Below are positions 24,640 to 37,199 of a stretch of DNA of 64,000 bases, piece after piece; position 1 is the stretch's first letter, and the number at the start of each line of letters is the position of its first letter. The position numbers and the translations under genes were made by a program. The notes under the pieces are model-generated. The model did not search any database. It was not told where the DNA came from and saw nothing but the letters and a program-made list of their open reading frames with translations. This DNA is from Cryptomeria japonica (Eukaryota; Streptophyta; Pinopsida; Cupressales; Cupressaceae). Where the stretch lies: NCBI RefSeq assembly GCF_030272615.1, contig NC_081412.1, positions 473,044,157 to 473,108,156 on the forward strand, given 5' to 3'.

Positions 24640-24992
24640 TACCCCTCTCCTTCTCACCCTCTCACTACAGACCTCTCTCCCTTCCCCCCCTCTGTCTGTT
24701 TATATCTCTATCTCTATCTCTTTGTCTCTTTGTACCTATCTCTCTCTATCTCTGTCTCTTTGTCTTTGTCTCTCTCTCTCTCCGTCTCTATGTCTATCTC
24801 TCTATCTCTCTCTCTATCTCTCTCTCCCCGTCTCTCTTCGTCTCTCTCTATCTCTTTGTCTTTGTCTCTATCACTCTGTCTCTATCTATCTGCTTCTCTC
24901 TCTCTCTGTCTCTCTATCTCTGTCTCTGTCTCTGTCTCTATCTCTGTCTCTGTCTCTGTCTCTATCTCTGTCTCTGTCTCCTCTTCCTCTCA
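24581..24992. repeat. Compound polypyrimidine microsatellite (CT)n / (TCTCTG)n
   Basis: It begins with a C-run and about 20 perfect CT units (24597-24636). It continues as a mixed CT, CTCTAT and CTCTGT tract of nearly 400 bp. Confidence 0.95.
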
Positions 24993-25527
24993 CCTCCCCT
25001 CATACACTTAGGTGGATGCTTTAAATTTTAGGACCAACAACACAAATGGGTTAAGTTTTTGAGTTACCCCCCCTAAAAATGTCCCTGTTCCATATTTGGG
25101 TCTATAGTACTTCTACTTCAAGAACCCATATGCAGTTTTTTCCAATAAAAACTGGTATGGGATTTTAACGCTATAGACTACAAACCCATTTACACATGAT
25201 TATTTTAGTGGCAATAATGTGAACGTGTTAAGAAAAAGTAACCTTTACGTGTTATGTTGACTTAAAGTGGATTCACAACGACTAAAAAAGCCCAAATTAT
25301 TTTTGCAGATGGTCCCACTACAACTATTTCTGTATATCTATGATATTATCGGATAGTGTAAGAGTTTGTTTTGTTTTATATGAATTCCAATCATTGAAAT
25401 GTATAACTAAATTTATTTTTCGATGTTCTTTTGTTTGTTTAAAAGTTTTGGTTGTAAAATACAATGATTTTCATAGTTTTCATGACATAATTCATTTGTT
25501 TAATTTGTATAATTTTTACCAACACAT
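24993..25527. other. No gene recognised
   Basis: This flank lies upstream of the transposase remnant. No terminal inverted repeat could be picked out. Confidence 0.4.
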
Positions 25528-27590
25528 ATGATGATATTTAGGACAATCGATATTAAGGATGGGAAGGAACAAGTGAGGAACAATCGAATCACAAGAGGTA
25601 GCAAACAAAAAAAAAGGGAGTACATGGGAAGACTACATGAAGCGAGAAAAATAGGAGAAGGTACACCATCTACACCAACTCAATTACATGTACCAAATGA
25701 AGCTAATTCAAACCAAGAACAAGTCCCAATAAATGATGAAGAAAATGTACTTAATGCAAGCCAAGAACAGAAACCAATATTAACACCTCCTAGAATTATT
25801 CATAGAAAACCAAAGTATCTAATTGACATCAAATGAATTTTTTTGAAGCCAATGGTTGGTAAAATTTGTGAACGCACTTGTAGAAGAATGTCTAATAGAA
25901 TATGAAAAAACTATTTTGAGAGTCTAAATCAAACTAAAAGATGCCAATTAATTGTCAAAATGATAAAAAAAATGAATTTTAGAGACAATAAAAATAATTG
26001 GTTTAAGATAATCTAAAAATAATTGTGAAAAAACTATAGTAGGAAATTTATTTGATGCGTATCAAGCAATTGCTTTGACATCACACTCTAAAGATGCCAA
26101 TGCTACCTGACATGTTATTACGTCAACCATAATGAGGAAGCAAACTAACAAGCAAGTCATTAAAGATAAGTAGAAAAACACTACACCATGTCTTAGGGAG
26201 GCATGAGAAAATTGAGGATCCTAACAATAATTCTCTTTGGGCATTCTTAGGTAGATTTACATAGAAAGACAAGGTTGTTGTTGATGCATCAAGAGTATTA
26301 ATTGAAATTTTTTGGCATGAGAACACAAGAGTTTCACACAATCAAAGAGATATTGTTAGAAGGCAAATTAGATCTGAAAATCATGAGCCACATCTGAAAT
26401 AGTTTTTGGATATGACTCAAACATAATTTTATGAGAAATTCGTTCAAAGCTATTCACAAATAAGAATTAGTCAAAGGTTTTTTGAAATGGAAAAACCTAT
26501 TTATGTTAAGATAAATCATGCATGCACAACAATTGTTGTAGAATGCATATTAAAATTTCCATTCATTTGAGTGGTGTAAAACATTTTTGGAATTTGACTA
26601 AGGCTGGACATGGAAAGGGAGAGAATAATGGTGTAGGAGCATGTCTAAAAAGGGCTCTTGTAAGAGAAGAACTTAAGTATGAAGGTGACAACAAGTTGAT
26701 AGATGCAATGATATTTGTAGAATGGTGTAACTCAACGATGGGACTAGATAATGAAGGTAGGTCTACCATTTCAAGATTTTTTTGGTTGATATGTGAATTT
26801 GATGTTGCAAACTATGTATATTATTGTACTATTGCAGGATTGAGTGACTTGCATTCATATAGAAGTTCAAATGCAAGCTCACTAATCATTTATACGAGAG
26901 AGATTGTATGTTTTTTCTTGTCATGTATGGATTTTTTGTGGGAAGAGTGTGAATCAAACAAGTGGGGTTGATGAATGGTCATGCAAACCTGTAGTTCCCA
27001 TTGACACATACCAACTTCCCAAAGCACTACAATTGAACTAGATCAAAGTTTTGATAGACTTTGACAATGTATTCAACCTAGTGCAACCTGGTATTGTAAT
27101 TTATTACTTAGTTTAAATAAAAAATTTAACTCATTTTATTATATTTTACATTGCTTTTGGCATAAATTTATCATTCAATAAAATGCAGGTCATGTGTATG
27201 CAGTTATTACCGATGAAGACAATTTGAAGAAGGCACAAATTACTTTTTGTATCATTGTGTTGAGGCAAAACAAATTGACAACCATAATCATTGATATAGG
27301 GTATCAAGTACCCAATAGGGTCTGTTGTTGTCATGAGAACATGGCTTGGAAGGTACCCTATTAAGAAATCATTTGTTGGGTTGTTTGAGGACTTTGACAC
27401 ATACAGACATATTGTTCATTACTCTAACCTTGTTGTTGCAATAAATATTCAGTTGATTAAATATCATGATAGACCACTTAATAAAAATTTATAGAAAGTT
27501 CATGAATTAGACCACGAGGCAATAATTGAACAATAAGGGTTAGCGTTGATCCACAAGGTTTAGTAGATTTAATTTGGGCTAATTATGGTG
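25528..27590 (+). pseudogene. DDE-type transposase gene, internally deleted copy (plus strand)
   Basis: This copy aligns piece by piece with the minus-strand gene at 33728-36921. First comes an N-terminal 102-codon low-complexity frame (25528-25836). A DNA-binding-like part follows: KISRKTLHHVLGRH near 26145-26205, FLGRFTWKD near 26245, and FLDMTQT near 26405. Then come AGHGKGENNG (26600-26630) and CLKRALVREELKY. The region that should hold DFAENYT and the SDNC..QFKNA block is missing, so the two catalytic Asp blocks are deleted. The C-terminal exon (GHVYAVITDEDN) begins at 27189 after a 98-bp intron (27091-27188) whose position and phase match those of the other copy. Several stops, mostly TAG, and frame changes make it non-functional. 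Confidence 0.7.
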
Positions 27591-27699
27591 AAGATTGATT
27601 CTACAAAAGGGTATAATTTTTGGAAATTTTGTATATATCCTTGGCTGATTGACATATCATCTATTGAATGTGCCAATTGTTCTAAATTTTATTTTTTTT

Positions 27700-27915
27700 G
27701 TAAATATAAATGGCCATGAGTTAATTTGTTCCTATTTTGGGGCCAAATTTTGTATATAAACGACCATGAGATGATTTGTACCTATTTAGAGGCCAATTTT
27801 TTTATATAAACAGGCATGAGCTGATTTCTACCTATTAGATGATAAATTTTTTATATAAATGACCATGACCTAATTTGTACCTATTTAGAGGCCAAATTTT
27901 GTATTTAAACAACCA
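27700..27915. repeat. ~58-bp minisatellite, four units
   Basis: The unit (a/g)aaccatgag.tgatttgtacctatttagaggccaaatttt.tatataaac recurs at about 27707, 27766, 27818 and 27862 with substitutions. Confidence 0.8.
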
Positions 27916-28109
27916 ATTGATTATAAATGCATAAATGAAAATTTGTATCTATGATTGTACTTGAAAATTTGTATGATTGTGCAATTATTTTGTGAATGTG
28001 TAAATTATGACGATGATGATGACAAAGATGCATAGGCTAAAAAATCTTATGCATATGACCTACTTATGTATGTCAATTATGATGATGAAGATGAAAAAAT
28101 GCATAGAGT

Positions 28110-28975
28110 AACAAATCTTATGCACTTGAGAGATGGCATCGTTATGGTATGGACCTAGATGCTTGAGTAACTTGGGAAGCCAACAAGACCATGCCTAGCA
28201 TAAAAACTACCTAACTAGACATGCTCACATTGACGGTTCATGGATACGACAAACAAAACAAAATTTGGCCTATCTTGCAACTTTTTATTACTTGAGACTA
28301 ATGATATTCACATCAAATGAAAAATTGTTGCGCTAAGAAAATGGATTTGAGTCTTCAAAATTTGAGATAGGCTATCTCAAACAGATCATTCGTAAGTGCC
28401 CCAAATCTTGAGAAACAACCCATCACAGTTTGATAATTTTTTAAACTTAGGGCACTCAAGAGATGCTGCTGCAACATTATGGCCCTGGACGTTTGAGCAA
28501 CTTGGGAAGCCAAACAGGACCATGCTTAGCATAAAACTGCCTACCCAGACATTCTTGCACTGATGGTTCATGGATATGACAAACATAATGAAATTTAGCC
28601 TATCTTACAACTTTTCATTGCATACGACTAATGATATTTGCATCATCTGAAAAATTGTTTCCCTAAAAAAATGGCTTCAAGTCTTCAAAATATAAAATAG
28701 GTTATTATAGGGTGCCTCACGTGACCCTATGGGTTCAAACGAATCATTCGTATGTGCCACATATTTTAAAAAACAACCCATCATAATTTGACAATTTTTG
28801 GAACTTAGGGCACTCAAACGATGTCGTTGCGATGGTATGGAATGGACGTTTGAGCAATTTGGGAAGCCAACCAAGACCATGCCTAGCATAGAACTTCCTA
28901 CCTAGACATGCTCGTGCTGATGGTTCATGGATATGACAAACATAATGAAATTTATCCTATCTTGCAACTATAAAC
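28110..28975. repeat. Satellite-like tandem repeat, three units of ~330-360 bp
   Basis: Landmarks cttgggaagccaa (28171, 28501, 28859), gaccatgcctagcata, gacatgctc, ggttcatggatatgacaaac, gcctatcttgcaac and gaaaaattgtt recur in order three times. The middle unit carries an extra ~30-bp stretch (cacgtgaccctatgggttc). No coding role is apparent. Confidence 0.85.
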
Positions 28976-29855
28976 AACTTTTGATAATATTTGACAACTT
29001 TTGACAACTTTTGAACCTAAGTCATTTGTAAGTAATCTAAGTCAATGCTAATGAATCTAAATTCTAAATGAATCCAAATGAAAATAAGGATGAGTGTAGA
29101 GAGAAAGACTAACAAGTCTATATTAAGCCTTTATGTAACCATAGTTTTCAACCCTCATTTCTAAGTATCTATGTTATAATTAATAACAATACAAAAATGA
29201 TCATAAAATTTGGTGAAGTTTCCCAAGGCAGCCAAGTTTAACACTTAGAATGTAGATAATACCAATTGTAATTTATATGTTCAATTGAATTGCAATATCA
29301 CTAATCCATAACATAGTAAATTGTTCATAACTTAACCATTCTTAGCTGAATATACATTCAAATTTTAAGTTTCAAAGTAGGAAGATATGTACACAACAAA
29401 CAAATTAGATCGAATATCACTTTTTATATGTAGAATGAAAGTTTTACAAAAATGTGACATATATGCTAACTCAATAAATTGTACAAAAATGGTATATGTG
29501 GACACTCAATGCAAGTTTTACAATTTACTATGGCATATGCCATCTCAAGATTAATATACAATAAAATGTTGACTAGCTACATGTATCAGTCATTCAATGA
29601 TCACAACTAACACTATATTACTCTAGCAAATCCTATAGTTGTGGGAGATCATCGAAATTGATCCTCTTTGAAGTACTACGTGGTTTTGTAGATGCTTGCA
29701 CAATAACAATTCAAGCAAAAAATTAGATTACTCATGTCAATAATAATTTACAATTATCAAATTAACATCAAAATAATTATATTGTACTAGGAAAAACGCA
29801 CAAAGTTGGGTCCCAATCCCGCGGAAGTCCGTGGGTTGGGAAATGAACCTGCTAG
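28976..29855. other. No gene recognised
   Basis: This is AT-rich sequence with no long frames. Short runs of acttttgacaacttttgaca occur near 28985-29015. Confidence 0.5.
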
Positions 29856-30022
29856 AAACGGGTGCTCGATTTTTACAAATCGGGCACCCATTTAGCTTCG
29901 GGTGCCGAGCCATAAAGAAACGGGCACCCATTTAGCAACGGGTGCCTGAAGCTAAACGGGTGCCCGTTTAGCTCAAATCGGGCGCCCGATTTGAAAAAAA
30001 ACGTGCCTGATTTGAAAAAAAT
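29856..30022. repeat. Left cluster of GC-rich palindromic boxes (AAAYCGGGYRCCCRTTT)
   Basis: About nine copies of a 16-18-bp near-palindrome are packed in 170 bp. One is a perfect 18-bp palindrome, AAATCGGGCGCCCGATTT (29975-29992), and another is AAACGGGTGCCCGTTT (29954-29969). The same box recurs three times at 37104-37181, on the other side of the transposase gene. Such clustered subterminal boxes resemble transposase-binding sites of plant DNA transposons (inference). Confidence 0.7.
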
Positions 30023-30544
30023 GGGCGTCCGTTTTTAAAATGTATTTATTTTTTTTTTAAAACCATTTTCTATCATTTTTACTGTTTGAAAAACGGGTAG
30101 GCATTTCTGAGGAGCATGGGTACCCATTTTTTTCAACCCAGCTGACCCCCTAGACCATTTTTACCTCCTTCTAGGTATTTAGTTTTATTTTTTATATTCT
30201 ATTTTATTTATTTTTATTGTTTTTCATAAAAAAATGTTAATGTATTGTTATTTTTTTATTTTTATGTTTTAACGTTCAAAAATCGTCTTTTATTTTATTT
30301 TATTTCATGTTTAAAATAGTTTTTAGTTTTCAAATATTGCAAAAAACATGCATAGTAAAAACCATAGGAAAAAAACAAAAAACAAAAACGTAAATGAACA
30401 ATAAACATTAGACATAAAAAACAGACAATAAACCCTGAACAGAAAAATGAACACTAAACCCTAAATAGAAAAAAACAAACAAGTCCCAGGAGAAATTTGA
30501 CTATCTTGGTTGATTAACCCTAAATTATAATCTTTAATTAAAAC

Positions 30545-31430
30545 CTTAAACATTTATGTTATCAACCACCTTAAGCATTCGTAATGGTGGCTATATTTAG
30601 TGTCAGAAATTTTAACGTTTTCATGTCCTAAGCAATTGAGTTGGACACCATGGATTAATGTTCCTTTTATAATTGCTTCACATAAAAAAAACCCATCCTT
30701 ATCCTTCTGCCCCACACCTAGATTGGTCACCCAATCAACCTCTATTGTTGGCCCACCATGCCACCTAAAATTCAGCCAAGCATCCACCCAAGCCATCTCT
30801 TCCTCTTTACTTCCTAATCATCTTAATATGAACGCTACCAAGTTCGACCAAAGAGACCTCTCCACTACATCCCATATTGTACTAACTACTCTTTCCTTAT
30901 CCTTGAAAACTCGCATGTTCCTTTCTAGCTAGATAGGCCAAATGATGATGATAGGAGTTTAATTCCAAATGAACCACAAGATAGGAATAGACATATTAAA
31001 TTTCAAATAGTCCAAAATATTAGGGAGATTGTGTGGCATCGCCATTCAATCCCCCATCTTTGCAAAAATGAATTCCATATTATTTTTGCAAATTCACATT
31101 GCACAAAAGGATGATCATAATCTCACTAATTTCCTTACATAAAACACACTTGAAAGAACCCCAATGCCCCATAAGTTGTAGTAAGTATTATTGGCCATTA
31201 CATTTAATTTTCAAACTAAAAATTGTGAGATATGCATTATAAGTGTTGTAGACAAGGTTGACATGGAAATATCCATAACTAATTTGGTTTTATTATTTTC
31301 ATTAATAACAAAAGGAAAAATATGTCGAGCTAGATGCATACCAAACTATTCAGTTGAATTGGATTTTCAAATTTTGAAGTGATTCATTTGTCCTATCAAC
31401 CCCGTTAGATTTGATATGTTTGAGTAAATT
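30545..31430 (-). pseudogene. LINE ORF2 C-terminal fragment (zinc-binding RVT region), degenerate
   Basis: On the minus strand, HWGSFKCVLCKEISEI (31130-31180), ICKNNMEFIF, ILDYLKFNMSIPI and LERNMRVFKDKERVV (30890-30935) occur in the order seen in the zf-RVT region that ends plant LINE reverse transcriptases. WLGSKEEEMAWVDAWLNFRW follows and can be read down to about 30560. Stops and frame changes interrupt it. It lies inside the region bounded by the palindromic boxes, presumably as a later insertion. Confidence 0.55.
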
Positions 31431-33058
31431 CAAATCGCAATACCTAATTATAGGCTTGTCAATTACCCTCGTCACTCAGTAGTTTTCTTTTATATCTAAT
31501 TAGATTCTTGGAAAAGATTTAGTTTTAATCATTTGAGTATGCATTCATTAGTTTTAATTATTATTAATTTATTATATATAAAACAACATTAATAATATAC
31601 ATAACAATAATATATTTCTAATAATAATATTAATTAAATATTTACACATTATATTATATACTATTTTTTATTAATGATCTAATATTTAGATTAATAATTG
31701 CGACCAAATAATCAATAGAGAAACCATGTTACAAAAGAATCATAGTTATCCCAAATAATCTAATTTAGATGAGTTATGTATTCTAATATATGACAAATTT
31801 TCTTGGATAGGTTTCATTATATAAACCCCACTAAATTACTTAAAAATTTACACCTCTATATAAATTTATTTTGCCAAGTATATATTAAATTAAAAAATTG
31901 ATTATATATTTATATCTGTATGTATCATTTTACATTTAGAATGAATTGATTCTAAATTTTTTATTATAATTTCTTGTATTTCATTACCAAATGTTTATTC
32001 TAATTGATATAATTGATGTACATAATTAAAATATATTTTGAAAATTATTTAATATGTAAATAAAATTTGATCTTAAGTAAATAAATGATTTAATATGATA
32101 TAATAAATTTCCTCTTAAGTATCACCATCGAAGGGTATGTGATCTTCATCTAGTACAAATGGAATGAAAGAATCTACAGTAGGATCCTCTAGGAATGGAG
32201 ATATATGAGGTTCTCCATGGATCTCCTAAAGTCTATTCCAAAGTGTGTGAGGGAAATCAATATCCAATGCAATACACATAGAATCATGATCTTGATAAGT
32301 TAGATCAAATCACTCCTACATGGTCAATGATGTTACACCAAGATTATATAATTTCTAGCGTTTCTAGTTTAGGTATGACTCCATACATAAAAGGAAAATG
32401 ATTACACCACCTTAAAACTTATCAAGATACCATTTTACAAAAGAATCATAGTTATACCATTTTACAAAAGAATCATATTGCACAGGAGGGTGGAGTCATT
32501 GATACTGCACAGGAGGGTGGAGACACTGATATTGCACAGACACAAGAAGGTGCATCTCAGGACCAGGTGCAGCAAGATGATTCATCTCAGCCCCCTTCAC
32601 ATGGAGTGAAGAGGACTACAGATGAGATGCACGCGAGTTCTTAGATTGTATATTTTAGATCATGTCATGTTATTGTATTGTGGACTTTTTATGATGACAC
32701 TTGTTATGTTATCCTGTAACTTTTTATTATGTGATTATATATAGGACTTGTTGTTATGTGATTATATATAGGACTTTTTATTATGTCATTTCCTTGCTAT
32801 TATGATATCAGGTCGTGTTATGTGATTTGGCGCACTCTAGTGATTATATATGTGATACATTATTTTGTTATTATGTTATTTGGACTTGTTTTAATGTCAT
32901 TTCCTTATCAAATTATTATTTCAAGACCTGCTATTATGTCATCAGGAATTGTTATGTGATTGTATATAGGACTTTTTATTTATGACTTGTTATGTGATCT
33001 ATTTATGACTTTATATATTAACATTGTGATTGATCATCTTATAGTGCAATAGTTTATA
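31431..33058. other. AT-rich stretch with one short coding-like tail
   Basis: Most is AT-rich without frames. At 32470-32645 the plus strand reads an acidic, Gln-rich tail with repeated AQEGG (AQEGGVIDTAQEGGDTDIAQ) ending at TAG 32643. This may be the C-terminus of some captured or transposon protein. A 20-bp doubling (ttatgtgattatatatagga) lies near 32732-32770. Confidence 0.35.
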
Positions 33059-33672
33059 ATTCAATGTGCACAAAATAACATTAAGAATAAGATAACTAAT
33101 ACAATATTATTTATGAAACCAAAATTGTATCAAATGTAGACAAATACAATGTTAAAGGGACAAAGAAAAACAATTATCATGATTAAATATTTAAAAGAGT
33201 TCACACAAGTATCGACTTATTAATTATAAATGAATCTCATAGAGGAATCCAATATATTGATGCAACAAAGGCTAACCAAATTATTAGGAAGCTACAAATA
33301 TAGTATCGACTTTCCTCTTAAGTTGACCACACTACTTTACTAGTGTATTGATGGTTTATTAGTGCGGATAGTAATGGTATGAAAAGCATGGACTTCATGG
33401 TACTAAAATAAAAAAGTACACTATAAATATAGATTTGTCATACAATGATAAATATAGAGTCAGGTCATATCTAAGACATAATTCTATCTTTGAACTTACA
33501 ATTAATCTATGAAGAGATTAAACAATAAAATAAATATATCATAAAAAATTAGAATTCAATTGTAACACAATTACAATGTGCACAAAATAACATTAAGAAG
33601 AAGATAACTAATACAATGTTGTTTATGAAACCAAAATTGTATCAAATGTAGACAAATACAATGTTAAAGGGA
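33059..33672. repeat. Two direct copies of a ~105-bp repeat, 511 bp apart
   Basis: The sequence caatgtgcacaaaataacattaag ... ccaaaattgtatcaaatgtagacaaatacaatgttaaagggacaa is present at 33062-33168 and 33573-33672 with few differences. The last 22 bp (aaatacaatgttaaagggac) are then doubled once more at 33673-33694. The second copy sits directly upstream of the 3' end of the transposase gene. Confidence 0.85.
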
Positions 33673-33727
33673 CAAATACAATGTTAAAGGGACAAGTAAC
33701 ACAAACTTACATGCATATAAATTTGAT

Positions 33728-36700
33728 TCAACCTAATGTACCATCTGCATCCTCTCTCTTCTGCAATGTGTCTATGGTTGCCTCATGCTCTTCTATTGAA
33801 AGTGTCCGCAATACCTTATTAGCAGGTCCACCTTTGTATCTTTCTAATTTGATGTTTGTTGCCACCACCAAATGAGAATAGTGTATAATCTTCTTTTCTG
33901 ATTGGTAGTCTTCATAAGCCGGTAAGCCATTCCTTCTTGTTAAGTATTTGCGTAGCCATGTACCAACCACCACAACAGACCCAACTGGATACTAAAAACC
34001 ATCATCATCTACTTGATCACATATCAACTTTTTCTTAGGTTCTACACATCTAGCTAGCCAATACTCAACTTGCTCATCATTATCCTCAGGTGCAACAACA
34101 ACATACACATGTCCTATAAAACAAATTTAAGTACATTGTGTAGAAATAAAACTTGTTAGAATTTATAATTCAAATATGTAATCATAAATTATATGACAAT
34201 ACATAAAAATATATAATTTAAAGTTATAAACAATAAATTGAATTAAATTACCAGGTTGTATGAGGTCTGAAACACGATCATAATCTTCTGATGCAAATGC
34301 ATGATCGGGGTCTTCATTTCTTCTAACATCTTCATATTGTGTCTCAGTAGGTGTTAAGGATTTGTGTTGCCATTCTTCAACCCATTCCGTATTCTTGCAT
34401 TCTTCCCATTCACCTGCAACACAAAATTGACAAAAACATGCAAGCTCTCTAGTCCATATAGTCCAAGTGTTAGAGTTAGAACTCTTAAATGAATGCCATC
34501 TAGCTGACTCATTTATTGTATCACAATCATATCTTGGAAGGATATTCTCCTCTTTAACTAGCCAGAAGAAACATCTAATTGTAGAGTTTTGACTTGATCC
34601 CGTGGATAAATTTGCACTACACCAATCCACAATTGCACTTGCATTTTTAAATTTAGCCTTTTCCTCGAATTTGAGTTGCTCTCTGCAAAGGGCTCTCTTA
34701 ACACATGCACCGGCACCGTCATGTTCTCCTTTCCCATGTCCAGCCTAAAAAAAACTCCAAATGTGTTCGATATTAGTTTTCTTATGAATCCTACTCAACC
34801 AATAAAACATTCTAGCATTCTTGAATTGCCCTATGCAATTATCAGACCATATTAGATGTTGTGTCATTTGAATTTCTCTCTCCCTCAAATTCTGAAAAAG
34901 GTCTTGAAGCAAAACTGGACAAACTCAGATGAGTGTAATTTATTATCACTCATATAGAAATGGTACTCTCTCAAAATTTTGCGATCCTCTTGTGTACTAT
35001 CTGGTGCATGCCTATAGACAATATGGACAAAAATTGATACCTGCACTGAATTGTAGTATTGTGATTGTACCTCATCTTGTGGTGCAAACGTGTAGTTCTC
35101 TGCAAAGTCAACAACCGAAAGTATACTACCAACAGGAAATGTATCGTTACATATTCGAAAGTGACCATCAATCCATCTAGCATTTTGAGTGTGTTTAACA
35201 TATTTAGGTATGATGTTACTCTTGAATTCATTCATAAATGCATGAAAACGAACTTTTTTAGTGATTAGATTGCATTGTTTTCCATCCTTTCCATCCTTCA
35301 GTGGATACTCAATAGTTTTAAATCTTTTAACATCAATTAATTGTTGTCCAAAATCATTTGAAAGATTTTCATGCAAACAGTCATCCAACAATGCAAGATT
35401 GCCACATATATCACATACACCATAAACACATGCATTGAAAAGAAAATTTTGTTCATTTAGTGGGTTGCAAAACAAACTTGAAATAAACTCCTTTATAGTT
35501 TCAGGTGGTATATTTATACCACATTCTTGGAACATTCCATTACTATGCATGGTAACATGTATATATCGAAATACATCATAATGGTAGCGAAATTGAACAT
35601 GAGTTTTGCAACAACATGTGACTCTTTCCTTGTTAATTCGAACATACCAAGGTTTACACTTTTCAAAAGACCTTTGACAAATGCTAATAGTCAACACCTT
35701 ATCATCCAATTTCTTTTTATACAATTCAGTTTGAGTCATGTCCAATAGGTGTTTTGGATGTGGATCATGAATTTTTGACCGAACTTTTAATTTAAGAACA
35801 TCTCTAACATTAGGTGATACTCTCATATTATTATGCCACAATTTTTCGATCAAATTTTTGACTTCACCGGTAAGTTTCATATCAGACCTTGGTAGTCTAC
35901 CACTAAAAGTCCACAATTTGTTTGCTGGATCACTTTCAAAATTAACTCTTCTTTTTACAGCTCTTGACAAAGTTTTGCGATGAATATTAAGATATCCACT
36001 TATGTTACTCACCATTATTTTATTAGAAGTTGTTTGGCCTACTAAAGCTGTTGTTATTGCTCGTCGTGCCGCATTTTTATCTTTAGAACGACTTTTCTTT
36101 CCAATTGTATCAAAGGCGCTAGCAACAGTTGATACAACTTGTTTTAAAGACTCCTCCTTCTTCTTGGGTTTGACATAAAAGCCTAACTTCTTCATCACTT
36201 TTCGCATTTTAGTCATTTTAATTAGTTGTACCATTAATTGACATTGAAACCCAAATTTCTTATTATAAAAAAAATGTCTAAACAATCTATTTGCATGTGT
36301 CCTAATCTGTCTCCATGAAACCAAGCCAGGAAGGTTGTCTAGTACATCACTTTTAATTTCAAAATTTTCATTCATTTGATTATCATTCAAACATGTTTCA
36401 TTTTCAATTGGTGTTTCCATGTCTACATACACATTATTAGTTTTAGTTGCAGGTGGATTTTCAATTTCATTTGGAGTTTCAAATTTGGTTTCAATTTCAG
36501 TTTCAAGTTGAGATCTAGTTTCATTTGGGGTTTCAATTTGGATTTCAATTTCACTTTCAACTTGACTTCTAATTTCATTTGGGGTTTGATTTTCAATTAG
36601 AATTTCATTTAATAAGTAACCCGCTTCTACTAAATCACCAATTTCTTCATGAGAAAAACCATAGGGCTGTGAAGACATACATGTATCCAATAATGGATTA

Positions 36701-36921
36701 GAAGATGCACCTGAATTAAATGGTTCTATTGTGTTTCCTTCGTCAGCATTTATGGTCTCATTGATGTTCTCCTCTTCTAAAACGATTGTGGAACTTGAAG
36801 CTCCTTGTCTCATTCTTGATCTTCTCTCTCGTTGACACATTGCTTCCTTCTCCCTATTTGCTGCAATCTCCTAAGTTGTTAGAACCTTCCTTTGCCTCTT
36901 CCTGCGTTGATTTGATCCCAT
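33728..36921 (-). pseudogene. DDE-type transposase gene with intron, nearly complete but broken (minus strand)
   Basis: The start is ATG at 36921. One TAG after the first ~15 codons separates it from a 651-codon open frame (36840-34885). That frame has a Gln/Glu/Asn-rich repeat region (ETPNE.RSQ.E.EIQ), a basic DNA-binding-like part (SGYLNIHRKTLSRAVKRR), LLDMTQTELYKKK, a Cys cluster (CVYGVCDICGN) and VVDFAENYTFAPQDE with a candidate catalytic Asp at 35107-35109. After a frame change near 34900 come SDNCIGQFKNARMFYWL (second Asp, about 34811-34848), a TAG, and AGHGKGEHDGAGACVKRAL (about 34690-34745). A 138-bp intron (34114-34251) precedes the last exon (GHVYVVV...), which holds one more TAG. 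From memory, the order DFAENY..Q.E / SD.C..QFK / HGKG..DG.G is that of a widespread but poorly described eukaryotic transposase group. The superfamily name is uncertain. Confidence 0.7.
34114..34251 (-). other. Intron in the transposase gene, shared by both copies
   Basis: The donor is CCTG|GTAATT and the acceptor TTATAG|GACATG, splitting a Gly codon after QP. In the plus-strand copy, CCTG|GTATTG ... ATGCAG|GTCATG (27091-27188) splits the same codon. Conservation of position and phase in two diverged copies supports a true intron. Confidence 0.7.
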
Positions 36922-37103
36922 GGCTACACCAAAATTTGAATTCGAATCAATCTCCTTACCAAATCGACAATAAGACAAATAAAGAGAATGATTAATCAAA
37001 ACATTCTCTTTGCAGATCGTACCTGTCAGCCAATGATTGAAAAATCATTTAATCATTGGGATTTGTGTTTGTGGGCCAAATTGTGGCCCAACGGATCTTT
37101 TCA

Positions 37104-37181
37104 GAAACAGGCACCCGTTATTGAATAAAACGGGTGCCCGTTTCGCTTTCAATGGTACAGCGTGAAACGGGCGCCCATTTT
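37104..37181. repeat. Right cluster of GC-rich palindromic boxes
   Basis: Three copies of the box are present: AAACAGGCACCCGTTA (37105-37120), AAACGGGTGCCCGTTT (37128-37143) and AAACGGGCGCCCATTT (37165-37180). They lie 180-260 bp upstream of the transposase start and mirror the larger cluster at 29856-30022. Confidence 0.7.
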
Positions 37182-37199
37182 TTAAAATTAGGGGCGGGA

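Noticed and set aside
34929-35313. Plus-strand frames opposite the transposase
   Set aside because: They are shadow frames of the minus-strand 651-codon frame.
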